Positions 16,450-25,223 of a stretch of DNA of 51,687 nucleotides are shown piece after piece. Origin of the DNA: Bacillota bacterium (GTDB lineage: Bacteria > Bacillota > Sulfobacillia > JAJZYS01 > JAJYTV01); NCBI GenBank assembly GCA_021847575.1, contig JAJZQO010000012.1, forward strand, positions 1 through 51,687. Direction: 5' to 3'. The position numbers and the translations under genes are program-made. Below the pieces are notes generated by a model. It was not told the origin of the DNA and did not search any database. It was given only the letters and a program-made list of their open reading frames with translations. How positions within the stretch are numbered: position 1 is the first letter of the stretch; every line of letters starts with the position of its first letter.

Positions 16450-18045
16450 TCAGCTGTCCTGCCTTGCCCACTCCTGTTGCCTCAGCTCGACGCGCCGGAT
16501 CTTGCCCGATGTCGTCTTGGGCAGGGAGTCGACGAACTCGATCTTGCGTGGGTACTTGTAAGGGGCTGTCACGCGCTTGCAGTGCTCCTGGAGTTCCTGG
16601 GCGAGAGCGGCGGTACCGGCGTGCCCCGCCCGCAGCGTGATGAAGGCCTTCACCACCTCGCCGCGGTCGGCGTCGGGGGAACTGACCACGGCGGCCTCGA
16701 GAACGGCGGGATGCTCCACGAGCGCGCTCTCCACCTCGAACGGGCCGATGCGGTAACCCGAAGAGATGATGATGTCGTCCGCACGCCCGACGAACCAGAA
16801 GTAGCCGTCGTCGTCGCGGTAGGCCCGGTCGCCCGTAACGTAGTACGGCCCGCGCCTCGTTGCGCGCGTCGCCGCCTCGGCGTGCCAGTATCCCGCGAAG
16901 ATGGATGGAGCGTCGTCACGCACGGCCACATCCCCGACCTCACCGGGCTCCGTCTCCTTGCCTGCGTCGTCGAGAACCACGACGTCGTGGCCGGGCGTCG
17001 GCAGGCCCATGGACCCGAGACGCACCGGCAACTCGGGATGGTTCGCCACGAGGCAGACGGTTTCGGTCTGGCCGTAGCCGTCGCGGATCGTCACGCCCGT
17101 GGCGTCGCGCCAGAGGCGGATCACCTCCGGGTTGAGCGGCTCGCCCGCGGCGACGGCGGTACGCACCTGCGCGAGGTTGTAGCGGGAGAGGTCCTCCTTC
17201 ACGAGCAGGCGGAACTCGGTGGGTGGGGCGCAGAGTGCCGTGATGCCCTGGCTCTCGAGGATCTCGAGATGGCGGCGCGGCTCGAAGCGCCCGGCATACA
17301 TGAAGGTGGGCACGCCAAGTTCCCAGGGGCCGAAGAGGACGGACCAGGCGGCCTTCGCCCAGCCTGTCGCGGAAGTGGACCAGAAGAGGTCCTGCGGTGT
17401 GACACCGATCCAGTAGCGGGCGGTGACACGGTGCCCGATGGGGTAGCGGTGCAGGTGGAGAACTGCCTTCGGCTCGCCGGTGGTGCCCGAGGTGTAGTAG
17501 CAGATCGCTGGCTCGTCGCTGCGCGTCCGCACCGCGGGCGATCCGGTCGGGACGTCCCGCACCTCGAGGTCCAGCGCACGGAAGCCCTGGCGCTCGCCGC
17601 CGATCACGTAGCGCAAGCTGGGCGCCTCGTCGCCGATGGCGTCCACGACGTCGGCGAGTTCGGGCGTCGTCACGATCGCCTTGGCGTGCGAGTGCCGCGC
17701 GCGGTAGGAGAGGTCCCTGGGCCTCAGCATCTCAGAGCATGGGATGGCGAGGGCGCCGATCTTGAGCGTGGCGACCATCGTCTGGTGCCACGCCGGCAGC
17801 TTGGGCAGGATGATGAGGACGCCGTCCCCCTTGCCGACGCCGTCGCGCCGCAGCACGTGGCCGATCGCATCGGATGCCTCGGCCATCTGGCGGAATGTGA
17901 ATACCTCGACCGCGCCGTCCTGCGCCATGAAGCGCAGTGCTTGGCGGTCCTCCTGGGCCAGCCGGTCCACCACGTCCGTGCCGAAGTTGTAGAATTCGGG
18001 GATCTCCCAGCGGAACGCCTCATAGTCCGCCCGGTAGCTTGCCAC
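16450..18045 (-). CDS. acyl-CoA synthetase (AMP-forming, medium-chain/aromatic type)
   Basis: Adenylate-forming ligase that activates a carboxylic acid with ATP and joins it to coenzyme A. The 531 residues include the P-loop-like YYTSGTTGEPKA near 170, the DGYGQTET motif, YVTGDRAYRD with the hinge region, and the C-terminal catalytic Lys motif PKTTSGKIRR. Overall it resembles the medium-chain acyl-CoA synthetase group, which also includes benzoate-type ligases; it is not PaaK. The GTG at 18045 has GGGAGG eight bases upstream and is preferred over GTG 18066. Divergent from the EthD/crotonase operon, so probably supplies its substrate. Confidence 0.85.
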   Translation of the reverse strand: MASYRADYEAFRWEIPEFYNFGTDVVDRLAQEDRQALRFMAQDGAVEVFTFRQMAEASDAIGHVLRRDGVGKGDGVLIILPKLPAWHQTMVATLKIGALAIPCSEMLRPRDLSYRARHSHAKAIVTTPELADVVDAIGDEAPSLRYVIGGERQGFRALDLEVRDVPTGSPAVRTRSDEPAICYYTSGTTGEPKAVLHLHRYPIGHRVTARYWIGVTPQDLFWSTSATGWAKAAWSVLFGPWELGVPTFMYAGRFEPRRHLEILESQGITALCAPPTEFRLLVKEDLSRYNLAQVRTAVAAGEPLNPEVIRLWRDATGVTIRDGYGQTETVCLVANHPELPVRLGSMGLPTPGHDVVVLDDAGKETEPGEVGDVAVRDDAPSIFAGYWHAEAATRATRRGPYYVTGDRAYRDDDGYFWFVGRADDIIISSGYRIGPFEVESALVEHPAVLEAAVVSSPDADRGEVVKAFITLRAGHAGTAALAQELQEHCKRVTAPYKYPRKIEFVDSLPKTTSGKIRRVELRQQEWARQDS

Positions 18046-18125
18046 CGTACCCACCTCCCATGTCACATCGGCCAGGGATTCGCAGTATGACGGCGAAGAC
18101 CTGCGGGGCAGTCGGCTGAACCAGG

Positions 18126-18140
18126 TGACCCATTGGGTGA
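18126..18140. promoter_or_regulatory. inverted repeat in the divergent acs/ethD intergenic region
   Basis: TGACCCATTGGGTGA is an imperfect 7-1-7 inverted repeat midway between the divergent acyl-CoA synthetase and EthD genes. A shared operator for a repressor of acyl-CoA metabolism is plausible; no regulator gene is adjacent. Confidence 0.35.
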
Positions 18141-18202
18141 GTGGCCAAGTGATCGCCTGTCGCGCCCTGAGCCTGAGAACCGCAAGGGGGAAGGACAGCG
18201 TG

Positions 18203-18499
18203 GTGCAGTTGATCGCGCTTTACCGGCCGCCTGAAGACAAGGACGAGTTTCTGCGACGCTATCGCCTGGAGCACCTTCCGCTCGCCGCCCGCATGCCGGG
18301 GCTCATGGGCATGGCGGCCGGGCCGATCGAGGGTGTTGGGCTGGACCTGCCTTACTGGTTCATGGCGACGCTCGACTTCCCCGACCGCGAGACGCTAAAG
18401 GCCAGCCAGAGCTCGCCGGAGAGCCGAGCTGCGCGCAAGGCGCTGCTTGCCTTTGCGGATGGCCTTGTCGATTTCGCTGTCAGGGAGGTCGAGGCATGA
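18203..18499 (+). CDS. EthD-like ferredoxin-fold protein
   Basis: A 98-residue protein resembling the EthD family, small dimeric alpha-beta barrel proteins often found with oxidation or acyl-CoA pathways. Features: an N-terminal strand VQLIALYRPP, a PEDKDEFLRRYRLEHLPLA helix and a histidine typical of the family, and a C-terminal YWFMATLDFPDRETLKAS block. GTG at 18203 follows an AAGGGGGAAGGA stretch; the adjacent GTG at 18200 is equally possible. The stop overlaps the next start (ATGA), so it is the first gene of the crotonase operon. Confidence 0.7.
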   Translation: MQLIALYRPPEDKDEFLRRYRLEHLPLAARMPGLMGMAAGPIEGVGLDLPYWFMATLDFPDRETLKASQSSPESRAARKALLAFADGLVDFAVREVEA

Positions 18500-19290
18500 G
18501 CGGTGTCGCGGCAGATCGAGGGGCATCGCCTGTTCTGGTCGAGAGGCGGCCGCCGATCGCAATCGTCACGCTCAACCGGCCCGACGTGCGCAACGCGCTT
18601 TCCTTCGGGCTTATGGAAGCGCTGGCGCAGGCGATCGCATCGCTCGACAGGGATGCTGAGGTGCGGGCGGTCGTGCTGACGGGCCAAGGAGGCGTTTTCG
18701 CGGCCGGTGCCGACATCGGCGAGTTGTCCGGGCAAGGTATGGTCGACCTCATGCAGGAGGACCGGCTTGCCCTGTGGCGGAGGCTTCGCGAGACGAAACG
18801 GCCGCTTGTCGCCGCGGTCGAGGGACTGGCCCTCGGCGGCGGCATGGAACTGGCCATGCTCTGCGACCTGATCGTCGCCGGGGAAGGCGCGCGATTCGGC
18901 CAGCCCGAGATCCGGCTCGGCATCATTCCGGGCGCGGGCGGCACGCAGCTCCTGACCCGTGCCCTCGGCAAGTGGCGCGCCATGGAGATGGTGCTCACGG
19001 GCAGGCTCGCCAGCGGACGCGAACTCTACGAGGCGGGTGTCGTCACGCGCGTCGTTCCGGACTCGCAGGCTCTCCACGAGGCGACGCGCCTGGCCCTGGA
19101 GGTGGCCGCCATGGCCCCAGTCGCGGTGCAGCTGGCCAAGGAGTCGGTGCAGACGGCTTTCATGGCGGGTCTCGAGGAGGGGCTTGCCCTCGAGCGCAAG
19201 AATTTCTACCTGCTCTTTGCGACGCAAGACCGTGAGGAAGGCATGCGGGCGTTCCTCGAGAAGCGCGACGCCCACTGGCAGGGCAGATAG
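18496..19290 (+). CDS. enoyl-CoA hydratase / isomerase family protein
   Basis: Crotonase-fold enzyme of 264 residues, likely hydrating a 2-enoyl-CoA. It shows NRPDVRNALS, the oxyanion-hole segment FAAGADIGEL, GLALGGGMELAMLCDL, and the second catalytic acidic position in the FGQPEIRLGIIPGAGGTQLL block. This pattern, with both glutamates (in GGGMELA and QPEI), is that of true hydratases such as PaaF or FadB-type domains. Translationally coupled to the EthD gene and followed one base later by another crotonase. Confidence 0.88.
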   Translation: MSGVAADRGASPVLVERRPPIAIVTLNRPDVRNALSFGLMEALAQAIASLDRDAEVRAVVLTGQGGVFAAGADIGELSGQGMVDLMQEDRLALWRRLRETKRPLVAAVEGLALGGGMELAMLCDLIVAGEGARFGQPEIRLGIIPGAGGTQLLTRALGKWRAMEMVLTGRLASGRELYEAGVVTRVVPDSQALHEATRLALEVAAMAPVAVQLAKESVQTAFMAGLEEGLALERKNFYLLFATQDREEGMRAFLEKRDAHWQGR

Positions 19291-19291
19291 C

Positions 19292-20080
19292 ATGGACGTC
19301 TACGAAACGCTCCTCGTGCGTGAGCTCGACGGCGTGCTGGAGATCCGGATGAATCGGCCCGAAGTCCTGAACGCGTTGAACCGCACCCTCAAGCTGGAGT
19401 TGCAGTCTGCAATGAAGGCCGCGGCCCGGGGCCGGCAGGTGCGCGTGGTGCTGTTGTCCGCGGAGGGCAGGGGCTTCTGCGCCGGGCAGGACCTGCGCGA
19501 CGAGGAAACCGATGGCAGGCGATCGATCGGCGAATCCTTGCGTACCCTATACAATCCCTTGGTCGAGGCGATGCTCGGTATGCCGAAGCCGATCGTCGCG
19601 GCGGTGCAGGGGGTTGCCGCTGGCGCAGGCATGAGCTTGGCCCTCGCTGCCGACATGCGGCTGATGGGCGAGGGCGCCACCTTTGTGGCCGCCTTCTCGA
19701 GGATCGGGCTTGTCCCCGATTCAGGTCTCTCATACATGCTGCCCCGCTTGGTCGGACTCGGGCGCGCGATGGAGATCGCCATGCTGGCGCAGCCGATCGG
19801 CGCGGTTGAGGCCGAGCGGCTCGGGCTCAGCAACCATGTCTTCCCGGACGGTGAGCTCCATGAGGCCGCCCTTGACTTCTGCAGGCGGCTGGCGGACGGC
19901 CCTGCACAGGCCCTCGGGTTGACGAAGAAGGCCTTGCAGCGCGGTCTCGAGCTGCCGCTGCGCCAGGCCCTGGAGTACGAGGCGGCGCTGCAGGAGCTTG
20001 CGGGCCACGCAGGGGAATACGTTGAAGGAGTGGCCGCATTCAAGGAGAAGCGCAAGCCGGTTTACAAGACCGGAGACTGA
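19292..20080 (+). CDS. paaG: enoyl-CoA hydratase/isomerase, PaaG-like
   Basis: A 262-residue crotonase. It retains the oxyanion-hole motif FCAGQDLRDEET and AAVQGVAAGAGMSLALAADMR, but the first hydratase glutamate is replaced (GAGMSLA) and the second block reads FSRIGLVPDSGLSYMLPRLVG with an aspartate. This D-only arrangement is typical of PaaG, which isomerises the ring epoxide of phenylacetyl-CoA to an oxepin, and of related isomerases. ATG at 19292, one base after the previous stop. The paaABCDE epoxidase genes are not in the window, so a phenylacetate role is inference. Confidence 0.8.
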   Translation: MDVYETLLVRELDGVLEIRMNRPEVLNALNRTLKLELQSAMKAAARGRQVRVVLLSAEGRGFCAGQDLRDEETDGRRSIGESLRTLYNPLVEAMLGMPKPIVAAVQGVAAGAGMSLALAADMRLMGEGATFVAAFSRIGLVPDSGLSYMLPRLVGLGRAMEIAMLAQPIGAVEAERLGLSNHVFPDGELHEAALDFCRRLADGPAQALGLTKKALQRGLELPLRQALEYEAALQELAGHAGEYVEGVAAFKEKRKPVYKTGD

Positions 20081-20110
20081 ACAGCCCCCACTTGGAGGAG
20101 GTCCTCGCGG

Positions 20111-20977
20111 TTGGTGCTCCCGAACCCGAGCTTTGCGAGCGTCGGCATCGTCGGTGCTGGAACCATGGGGCAGGGGATCGCACAAATCGTCGCGCAGGCC
20201 GGCGTGCCTGTGCGCATCTATGACAAGGGACCAGGCAGGGCACAGGAGGCCGCCAAGCAGGCGGCAGCCGGGATCGAGCGTCAGGTGCAGAAAGGCCGCT
20301 TGAGCGCGGAAGACGCGCAAGCGGCTCTGCAGTGCCTCATACCGGTTGAATCGCTGCGAGAGCTCGCTCCGTCCGCGCTCGTGATCGAGGCGGTGGTCGA
20401 GAACGTGGGCGTCAAACAGCAGATCTTCCGCGAGATGCGCGACATCACGCAGGGCGTCCTCGCCAGCAATACAAGCTCGCTGTCGATCACGGCGTTGGCC
20501 GCCGCATCCGGTGCGCGCGAGCGGATGCTCGGCCTGCACTTCTTCAACCCGGTACCCGCGATGCGGCTCATTGAGGTGATCCGCCACGACGACCTCGACG
20601 ATCGCGTGCTGCGTCAGGTGCTGGGCTTCGTCGGGGAACTCGGCAAGGAAGCCGCGCTCTGCCAGGACACGCCCGGCTTCATCGTCAACCGCGTCGCGCG
20701 CCCGTTCTACGGTGAGTCGCTGCGCATGCTGGGCGAGAGGCTGCAGGAGCCTCTCGATCTGGACCGCGCTCTGCGAGACGGCGGCTTCCCGATGGGGCCG
20801 TGCGAACTGATGGACCTGATCGGCCTCGACGTCAACCTCAACGTCACTGAGGCCATGTTCCACGCCTACTACGGCGAGCCGCGCTACCGCCCGCACCCGC
20901 TGCAGGCGCGCATGGTGGCGGCCGGCCGGCTGGGCCGCAAGACTGGCAGGGGGTTCTACGAATATGAGCAGCGCTGA
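20111..20977 (+). CDS. 3-hydroxyacyl-CoA dehydrogenase (PaaH N-terminal half-like)
   Basis: NAD-dependent oxidation of a 3-hydroxyacyl-CoA. The 288 residues comprise a Rossmann domain ([15 protein letters not shown] at the start), the [10 protein letters not shown] segment and catalytic His in [12 protein letters not shown], and a C-terminal dimerisation domain ([32 protein letters not shown]). TTG at 20111 (GTG 20114 possible) follows GGAGGAGG by nine bases. Its end overlaps the next gene by 14 bases; together they match the two halves of the longer PaaH/PaaC proteins. Confidence 0.88.
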   Translation: MVLPNPSFASVGIVGAGTMGQGIAQIVAQAGVPVRIYDKGPGRAQEAAKQAAAGIERQVQKGRLSAEDAQAALQCLIPVESLRELAPSALVIEAVVENVGVKQQIFREMRDITQGVLASNTSSLSITALAAASGARERMLGLHFFNPVPAMRLIEVIRHDDLDDRVLRQVLGFVGELGKEAALCQDTPGFIVNRVARPFYGESLRMLGERLQEPLDLDRALRDGGFPMGPCELMDLIGLDVNLNVTEAMFHAYYGEPRYRPHPLQARMVAAGRLGRKTGRGFYEYEQR

Positions 20978-21755
20978 GATCGTCGTTTCCGGCGAGTCGG
21001 TGCTCGGGCTCGAATTGGCGCAGCTCGCCCAGGAACGCGGCATCGGCGTGCGCTACCTGCGTCCAGGGCGCATGGCGCCTCTGCTCCCGCCCAGCATACG
21101 CGTCCTCCGCGACCCCTCCGAGGCAGCCGACGCCGAGACCGTATTCGTCACGGCCGTTCATCCGCGCCGATCGTTCATCGCGGGCCTGCAGTTCCTTGAG
21201 ACGCAGATCGCTCCCGAGACGGCCTTGGTTGTCTCGGGTTTCAGTTCCGGCCCGACCTCGCTTGGCGCGTACCTGCGTCACCCAGGGCGTCTCTTTGCGA
21301 TCGGGGCCGTTCCGCCGCTTGAGCGGATGCGCGGAGTAGCCGTTGCCCGCGGCCTTTTGAGCCACGAGCGCAGCTATGACCGCGTGCTGTCGCTGGCGCA
21401 GGACCTGTTCAGCCAGAGCTACGCGGGGCCGGACGCGCCAGGCATGACCCTCCCGCGCGTCGTCGTCACGCTAGTCAACGAGGCGGCGTTTGCCTTGGGT
21501 GAGGGCGTCGCGCAGGCGCCCGACATCGATCGGGCCATGCTGCTTGGCGTGAACTATCCGGAAGGCCCCTTGGCCTGGGGTGACCGTATCGGGCTCGACG
21601 AGGTCCTCGGCGGACTCCTGTCGCTCTACGACCACTACGGCGAGAATCGGTACCGGCCCGCGCCGGCTCTTCGCCGACTGGTGCAAGCGGGATTCACGGG
21701 GAGGTGGCAGGGCAGGGGTTTCTACACGTACGCCGGATCCGGCATCCACACATAG
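20964..21755 (+). CDS. 3-hydroxyacyl-CoA dehydrogenase-like protein (PaaH C-terminal half-like)
   Basis: A 263-residue protein with a degenerate Rossmann domain: the position of the dinucleotide-binding GxGxxG reads [12 protein letters not shown] and the FNP catalytic region is altered. The C-terminal dehydrogenase domain is well kept ([38 protein letters not shown]). Long PaaH proteins have just this layout: a functional first half and a second half with a decayed nucleotide site. Here it is a separate gene overlapping the previous one by 14 bases. It is probably a structural partner rather than an independent dehydrogenase (inference). Confidence 0.75.
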   Translation: MSSAEIVVSGESVLGLELAQLAQERGIGVRYLRPGRMAPLLPPSIRVLRDPSEAADAETVFVTAVHPRRSFIAGLQFLETQIAPETALVVSGFSSGPTSLGAYLRHPGRLFAIGAVPPLERMRGVAVARGLLSHERSYDRVLSLAQDLFSQSYAGPDAPGMTLPRVVVTLVNEAAFALGEGVAQAPDIDRAMLLGVNYPEGPLAWGDRIGLDEVLGGLLSLYDHYGENRYRPAPALRRLVQAGFTGRWQGRGFYTYAGSGIHT

Positions 21756-21852
21756 AGCAGGCGACGCCGGCCCAGGACGAGACAGCGGACCTGATATTAC
21801 AGGGGGAAGCCGACCAACACCAGAGGATTGTTGGAATAGAGGGGGCCCTCCG

Positions 21853-22920
21853 ATGGACATATTTCAGGCTATGGCGGAATACGGCCACGAGCAGCTGATC
21901 TTCAACTACGATAAGGCGTCAGGTCTCAGGATGATTGTCGCCCTGCACGACACCACGCTTGGCCCAGGGCTGGGCGGCATGCGGAACTGGCATTACGCGA
22001 GCGAGGAGGAAGCGGTCGCCGACGCCCTGAGGCTGTCGCGAGGCATGACCTACAAGAACGCTTTCGCCGGAATCGACTTCGGCGGTTCGAAGTGCGTGAT
22101 CTTCAATGACCCCGACGTGAAGTCGGACCTGCTTTTGCGGGCGGCCGGCCGCTTCGTCGAGATGCTCGGCGGCCGGATCTACACGGGCGAGGACGTCGGG
22201 CTGAGCCCCGACGATATCGAGGTGATGGCGCAATCGACGAGGTACCTCGTCGGTCGGCCGCACAAGAGCGGCGATCCCTCCAAGGCAGCTGCGCTCGGCA
22301 CCTACGTCTCCATCCGGGCGAGTCTTGAGCATGTCTTCGGCCAGGGCGATCCCAAGGGAAGGCGCATCGCCATCCAGGGCGCCGGCAACGTCGGATCCGA
22401 ACTGGCACGGCGCCTTGCGGAGGACGGCGCGACGCTTTTCGTCTGCGATGTGCGCCCCGAGCGTGCCGAACGCGTGGCGGCCGCCACCGGCGCCACGCTG
22501 GTGACCCCAGCGGCGATCTACGATGTGGCATGCGACGTGTTCTCTCCCTGCGCCCTCGGCCTGACCATCAACCAGGACACCGTTCATCGGCTGCAGGCGC
22601 GCATAGTCTGCGGCTCGGCCAACAACCAGCTGGCCGCGGCAGAGATGGCCGAGGAGCTGCGGCGGAGGAATATCCTGTACGCCCCGGACTTCATCGTCAA
22701 CGGCGGCGGTATCGTCAACATCGCCGACGAGTTCGAGGACGGCGGCTACGACCATGAGCGTGCCTTCGCCCGCGTGGAGCGCATCGGCGATCGGCTGCGC
22801 CAGCTCTTCCAGCGCGCGGAGGCGGAGGACGTCACCACCGAGATTGCGGCGGAGCACATGGCCGAGGACCACATCAAGGCACTGGCGCAACAGCAGCGCC
22901 ACTTCGTGCCCAGGCGCTGA
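21853..22920 (+). CDS. Leu/Phe/Val dehydrogenase (Glu/Leu/Phe/Val dehydrogenase family)
   Basis: NAD-dependent oxidative deamination of a branched-chain or aromatic amino acid to its 2-oxoacid. The 355 residues are close to leucine dehydrogenase (about 365). The glycine-rich substrate loop GPGLGGMRNW, the catalytic lysine block MTYKNAFAGIDFGGSK, and the Rossmann motif IQGAGNVGSELA are present; CSANNQL-like GSANNQLA and VNGGGIVNIADE follow. ATG at 21853 is preceded by GAGGGGG. The substrate among Leu, Val and Phe cannot be decided. Its place after the acyl-CoA genes suggests amino-acid catabolism feeding that module. Confidence 0.9.
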   Translation: MDIFQAMAEYGHEQLIFNYDKASGLRMIVALHDTTLGPGLGGMRNWHYASEEEAVADALRLSRGMTYKNAFAGIDFGGSKCVIFNDPDVKSDLLLRAAGRFVEMLGGRIYTGEDVGLSPDDIEVMAQSTRYLVGRPHKSGDPSKAAALGTYVSIRASLEHVFGQGDPKGRRIAIQGAGNVGSELARRLAEDGATLFVCDVRPERAERVAAATGATLVTPAAIYDVACDVFSPCALGLTINQDTVHRLQARIVCGSANNQLAAAEMAEELRRRNILYAPDFIVNGGGIVNIADEFEDGGYDHERAFARVERIGDRLRQLFQRAEAEDVTTEIAAEHMAEDHIKALAQQQRHFVPRR

Positions 22921-22956
22921 GGACGTGAGCCTCGTCGCGCTCGCGAGGGCGCGAAA

Positions 22957-22990
22957 GCGACCCGAGGCCGCGTGGGCGTCCTTGGGTCGC
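22957..22990 (-). terminator. hairpin between convergent dehydrogenase and response regulator
   Basis: GCGACCC (22957-22963) pairs with GGGTCGC (22984-22990), with an AGG/CCT inner helix. Read on the minus strand it is followed by TTTCG, so it most likely terminates the two-component operon; on the plus strand no T tract follows. Confidence 0.5.
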
Positions 22991-23030
22991 AGGCATAAAC
23001 CTATGAGATCGGGTGTTGCTTGGCTAGGGC

Positions 23031-23702
23031 CTAGCCCTGCGGCTCTTCGCCGCCGTGCTCCGCCTCGAAGCGAGCGATGAAGGCGGCGGCCTCCGAACGG
23101 CGTGCCAAGCCCAGCTTCTGCAGAATGTTCGAGACGTAGTGCTTGACGGTCTTGTCGCTCAGGTAGACTTCCTTGGCGATCTCCTTGTTCGTCTTGCCGT
23201 CTGCGATCAAGTGCAGGATGCGGCGCTCCTGCGGCGTGAGGGACGAGATCGGGTCGTCCGGTCTCGTCGTTGTCTGGCCGCGCAGGCGCTCCAGCACACG
23301 TCCGGCGACGAGCGGGTCGAACAGGGAGCCGCCGCGCGCCACGGTCGTCACGGCTTCAACGACGACGCGGCCGCGCGTCTGCTTGAGGATGTACCCCGAT
23401 GCGCCTGCCATGATCGAAGCGAAGAGAGCTTCGTCGTCGGAGTAGGACGTGAGCATGATGACCCGCGTGTCCGGTAGTTCGGAGCGGATCTCGCGGCACG
23501 CCTCGACGCCGCTGCCATCCCCCAGCCGGACATCCATCACCACGACGTCGGGCTGCTCCTGGCGAACCACCTCCAGGGCCTCCGCGACACTTCCCGCCTG
23601 ACCAACCACCTTGACCTCGGGGTGGCTTTCAAAGAGAGAACTGAGCCCCATACGAACCACTTCGTGGTCGTCCACGATTACCAAGCGAATTTCTTGAGCC
23701 AT
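23031..23702 (-). CDS. NarL/FixJ-family response regulator (DevR-like)
   Basis: Two-domain transcription factor of 223 residues. The receiver domain has the acidic pocket DDH near residues 11-13, the phosphoacceptor Asp57 in VVVMDVRLGDGSG, Thr/Ser switch in MLTSYS, and Lys in YILKQ. The C-terminal LuxR-type helix-turn-helix covers about 150-215 (LTPQERRILHLIADGKTNKEIA, SDKTVKHYVSNILQKL). It directly follows the histidine kinase gene on the same strand, without a gap, so the two form a cognate pair. Targets are not visible in the window. Confidence 0.92.
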   Translation of the reverse strand: MAQEIRLVIVDDHEVVRMGLSSLFESHPEVKVVGQAGSVAEALEVVRQEQPDVVVMDVRLGDGSGVEACREIRSELPDTRVIMLTSYSDDEALFASIMAGASGYILKQTRGRVVVEAVTTVARGGSLFDPLVAGRVLERLRGQTTTRPDDPISSLTPQERRILHLIADGKTNKEIAKEVYLSDKTVKHYVSNILQKLGLARRSEAAAFIARFEAEHGGEEPQG

Positions 23703-25028
23703 CTACTCCGCGTCCTCCTCTACGACGGGATTCTCTTCCGGTTTGAATCGCACCTGCACCGTAGTCCCCTTGCCGCGCGCCGATAGGACCTGCAGATCGC
23801 CGTGCTGCTGGCGCGCCCGGATGCGCATGTTGCGCAGTCCGTGGTGGGTCTCGTCGAATTCCTGCAGGGCATCGAAGCCCTCGCCGTCATCGCGGAACTG
23901 GATCTGGACGCTGCCACCCGGTTCGTTGCTGACGGTGACCAGGATCTTGTGCGGGTGGGCGTGCCGGGCGGCGTTAGAGAATACCTCGCGTGCGATGTGC
24001 CAGAGGGCGGCTGTCTGGTCTCGGGACAATCGCCGCCAGGCGTCCGTCTGCATGTCCACGCGGGTGATCGGCTGGACGCCGATCTGCGTCGCGATCTGCA
24101 TCAGGGCTTCCGGCAACGCCAAGCCTGGGGTTTCGGAGCGAAGGTCGAAGATGTAGTGGCGAATGTTGTCGATCGTCTGATTGAGCTGATCAGCGACCCG
24201 GTCGAGGCGGTCGCGCGCCGAGGCGTTGGACTGCTCGCCCAGCATGCCGATCACAGACTCCAGCATCAGTCCGATGGCGTAAAGCTGCTGGATGGTGCCG
24301 TCATGCAGGTCCATACCGATGCGCTGACGCTCCTCGACGACCGCGAGACGCTGCACCTGCTGGTACAGCCGCGCGTTGGTCAGGGCGACCGCCGCATGCG
24401 CCGCGAATAGCTCCGCCATCTCACGGTCGGCTTCAGCAAATGCTATTCCTGATTCCTTGTCTGCGATGTACAAGTGGCCGATGGCCTTGCCCTGGTAGGT
24501 GACCGGGACCGACAGGAAGCTGCCGTCGTTGCGGTCGAGGGGCAGTGGCTGCTGAGCAGCAGGGCCTTGATCGGGTCGGCTGTAGATGAAGCGCTGGGTC
24601 TGGCCGTCTTCCCCGAACACGCCGAGCGCCGCGTAGCGCGCTTGGATGATTTGACGCGAGAGATCCACAACACGCTGCAAGAGCCGGTCCAGCGCGAGGT
24701 CCGACGCGAGGGCGAGACCTGCCTCCTGCACCGCCTGCAAGCGGTCGCGTCCTGCCGAGGCGTCCGCATACAGCTTGGACAGGTCGCGCTGAAGGCGGTC
24801 GAAGACACCGACCACGAACGTCGAGAAGATCAGCGCGAGCACCACGAGGATGGCTGTCTCGGCGATCCACCCCGACTGTCCGGGCAGCCAGTGGTCGATG
24901 ACAAAATGGCGGAACAGGCCCAGAAGGATCAGGCCCACCACCGGAACGACCGTGGCCAGCCAGCGCACGCGCCGCAGGATGGACACCTCCCCAAATGCAG
25001 CATACCGCAGAGTGGCGGGTGTTTGCAT
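23703..25028 (-). CDS. membrane sensor histidine kinase with GAF domain (HisKA_3)
   Basis: A 441-residue NarX/DevS-type kinase. Two predicted membrane helices (about 23-44 and 53-76), a GAF-like domain (about 105-225), the HisKA_3 dimerisation helix with phosphoacceptor His242 ([14 protein letters not shown]), and a HATPase domain (DDGEGFD near 385, [10 protein letters not shown] at the end). The GAF segment runs directly from FIYSRPDQ to [12 protein letters not shown] and lacks the long loop that carries the heme histidine in DevS/DosS proteins, so heme sensing is unlikely. ATG at 25028 has no strong ribosome binding site. It is divergent from nrdJ. Confidence 0.88.
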   Translation of the reverse strand: MQTPATLRYAAFGEVSILRRVRWLATVVPVVGLILLGLFRHFVIDHWLPGQSGWIAETAILVVLALIFSTFVVGVFDRLQRDLSKLYADASAGRDRLQAVQEAGLALASDLALDRLLQRVVDLSRQIIQARYAALGVFGEDGQTQRFIYSRPDQGPAAQQPLPLDRNDGSFLSVPVTYQGKAIGHLYIADKESGIAFAEADREMAELFAAHAAVALTNARLYQQVQRLAVVEERQRIGMDLHDGTIQQLYAIGLMLESVIGMLGEQSNASARDRLDRVADQLNQTIDNIRHYIFDLRSETPGLALPEALMQIATQIGVQPITRVDMQTDAWRRLSRDQTAALWHIAREVFSNAARHAHPHKILVTVSNEPGGSVQIQFRDDGEGFDALQEFDETHHGLRNMRIRARQQHGDLQVLSARGKGTTVQVRFKPEENPVVEEDAE

Positions 25029-25098
25029 GGTCCATATGTCGAACGAAGTCAACCTGGCTCTTGGCAGGAAAGGAGAAGAGGTTGCCGAATAGCCTGTC

Positions 25099-25146
25099 CT
25101 ACTAGATGTTGTTCGGTTGCTGACCGTGTGACACAAGATGTTGTGG
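25099..25146. promoter_or_regulatory. candidate NrdR box pair upstream of nrdJ
   Basis: The 16-mer at 25131-25146 (ACACAAGATGTTGTGG) matches the NrdR-box consensus acaCwAtATaTwGtgt in about 13 of 16 positions. A weaker copy at 25099-25114 matches about 10 of 16. The boxes are separated by 16 bases, the usual three-helical-turn spacing of NrdR sites. NrdR represses ribonucleotide reductase genes when ATP/dATP levels are high. The core promoter itself is not clear. Confidence 0.65.
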
Positions 25147-25174
25147 CCGGGCAACGCTACGGACAGCGTAAGCA

Positions 25175-25199
25175 GGCAGGACCACAGGGGTGGCCTGCC
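25175..25199 (+). other. leader hairpin before nrdJ
   Basis: GGCAGG (25175-25180) with CCTGCC (25194-25199) and CCAC with GTGG form a stem with one bulged A, ending 11 bases before the AGGAGG of nrdJ. No T tract follows, so it is a 5' leader structure rather than a terminator. No B12-box of a cobalamin riboswitch is seen. Confidence 0.45.
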
Positions 25200-25223
25200 G
25201 ATTTCGGTCGAGGAGGCGACGAG

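Noticed and set aside
25029-25223. Adenosylcobalamin riboswitch before nrdJ
   Set aside because: The region is long enough, but no B12-box or GCCACTG-type core is found; the visible hairpin is simple.
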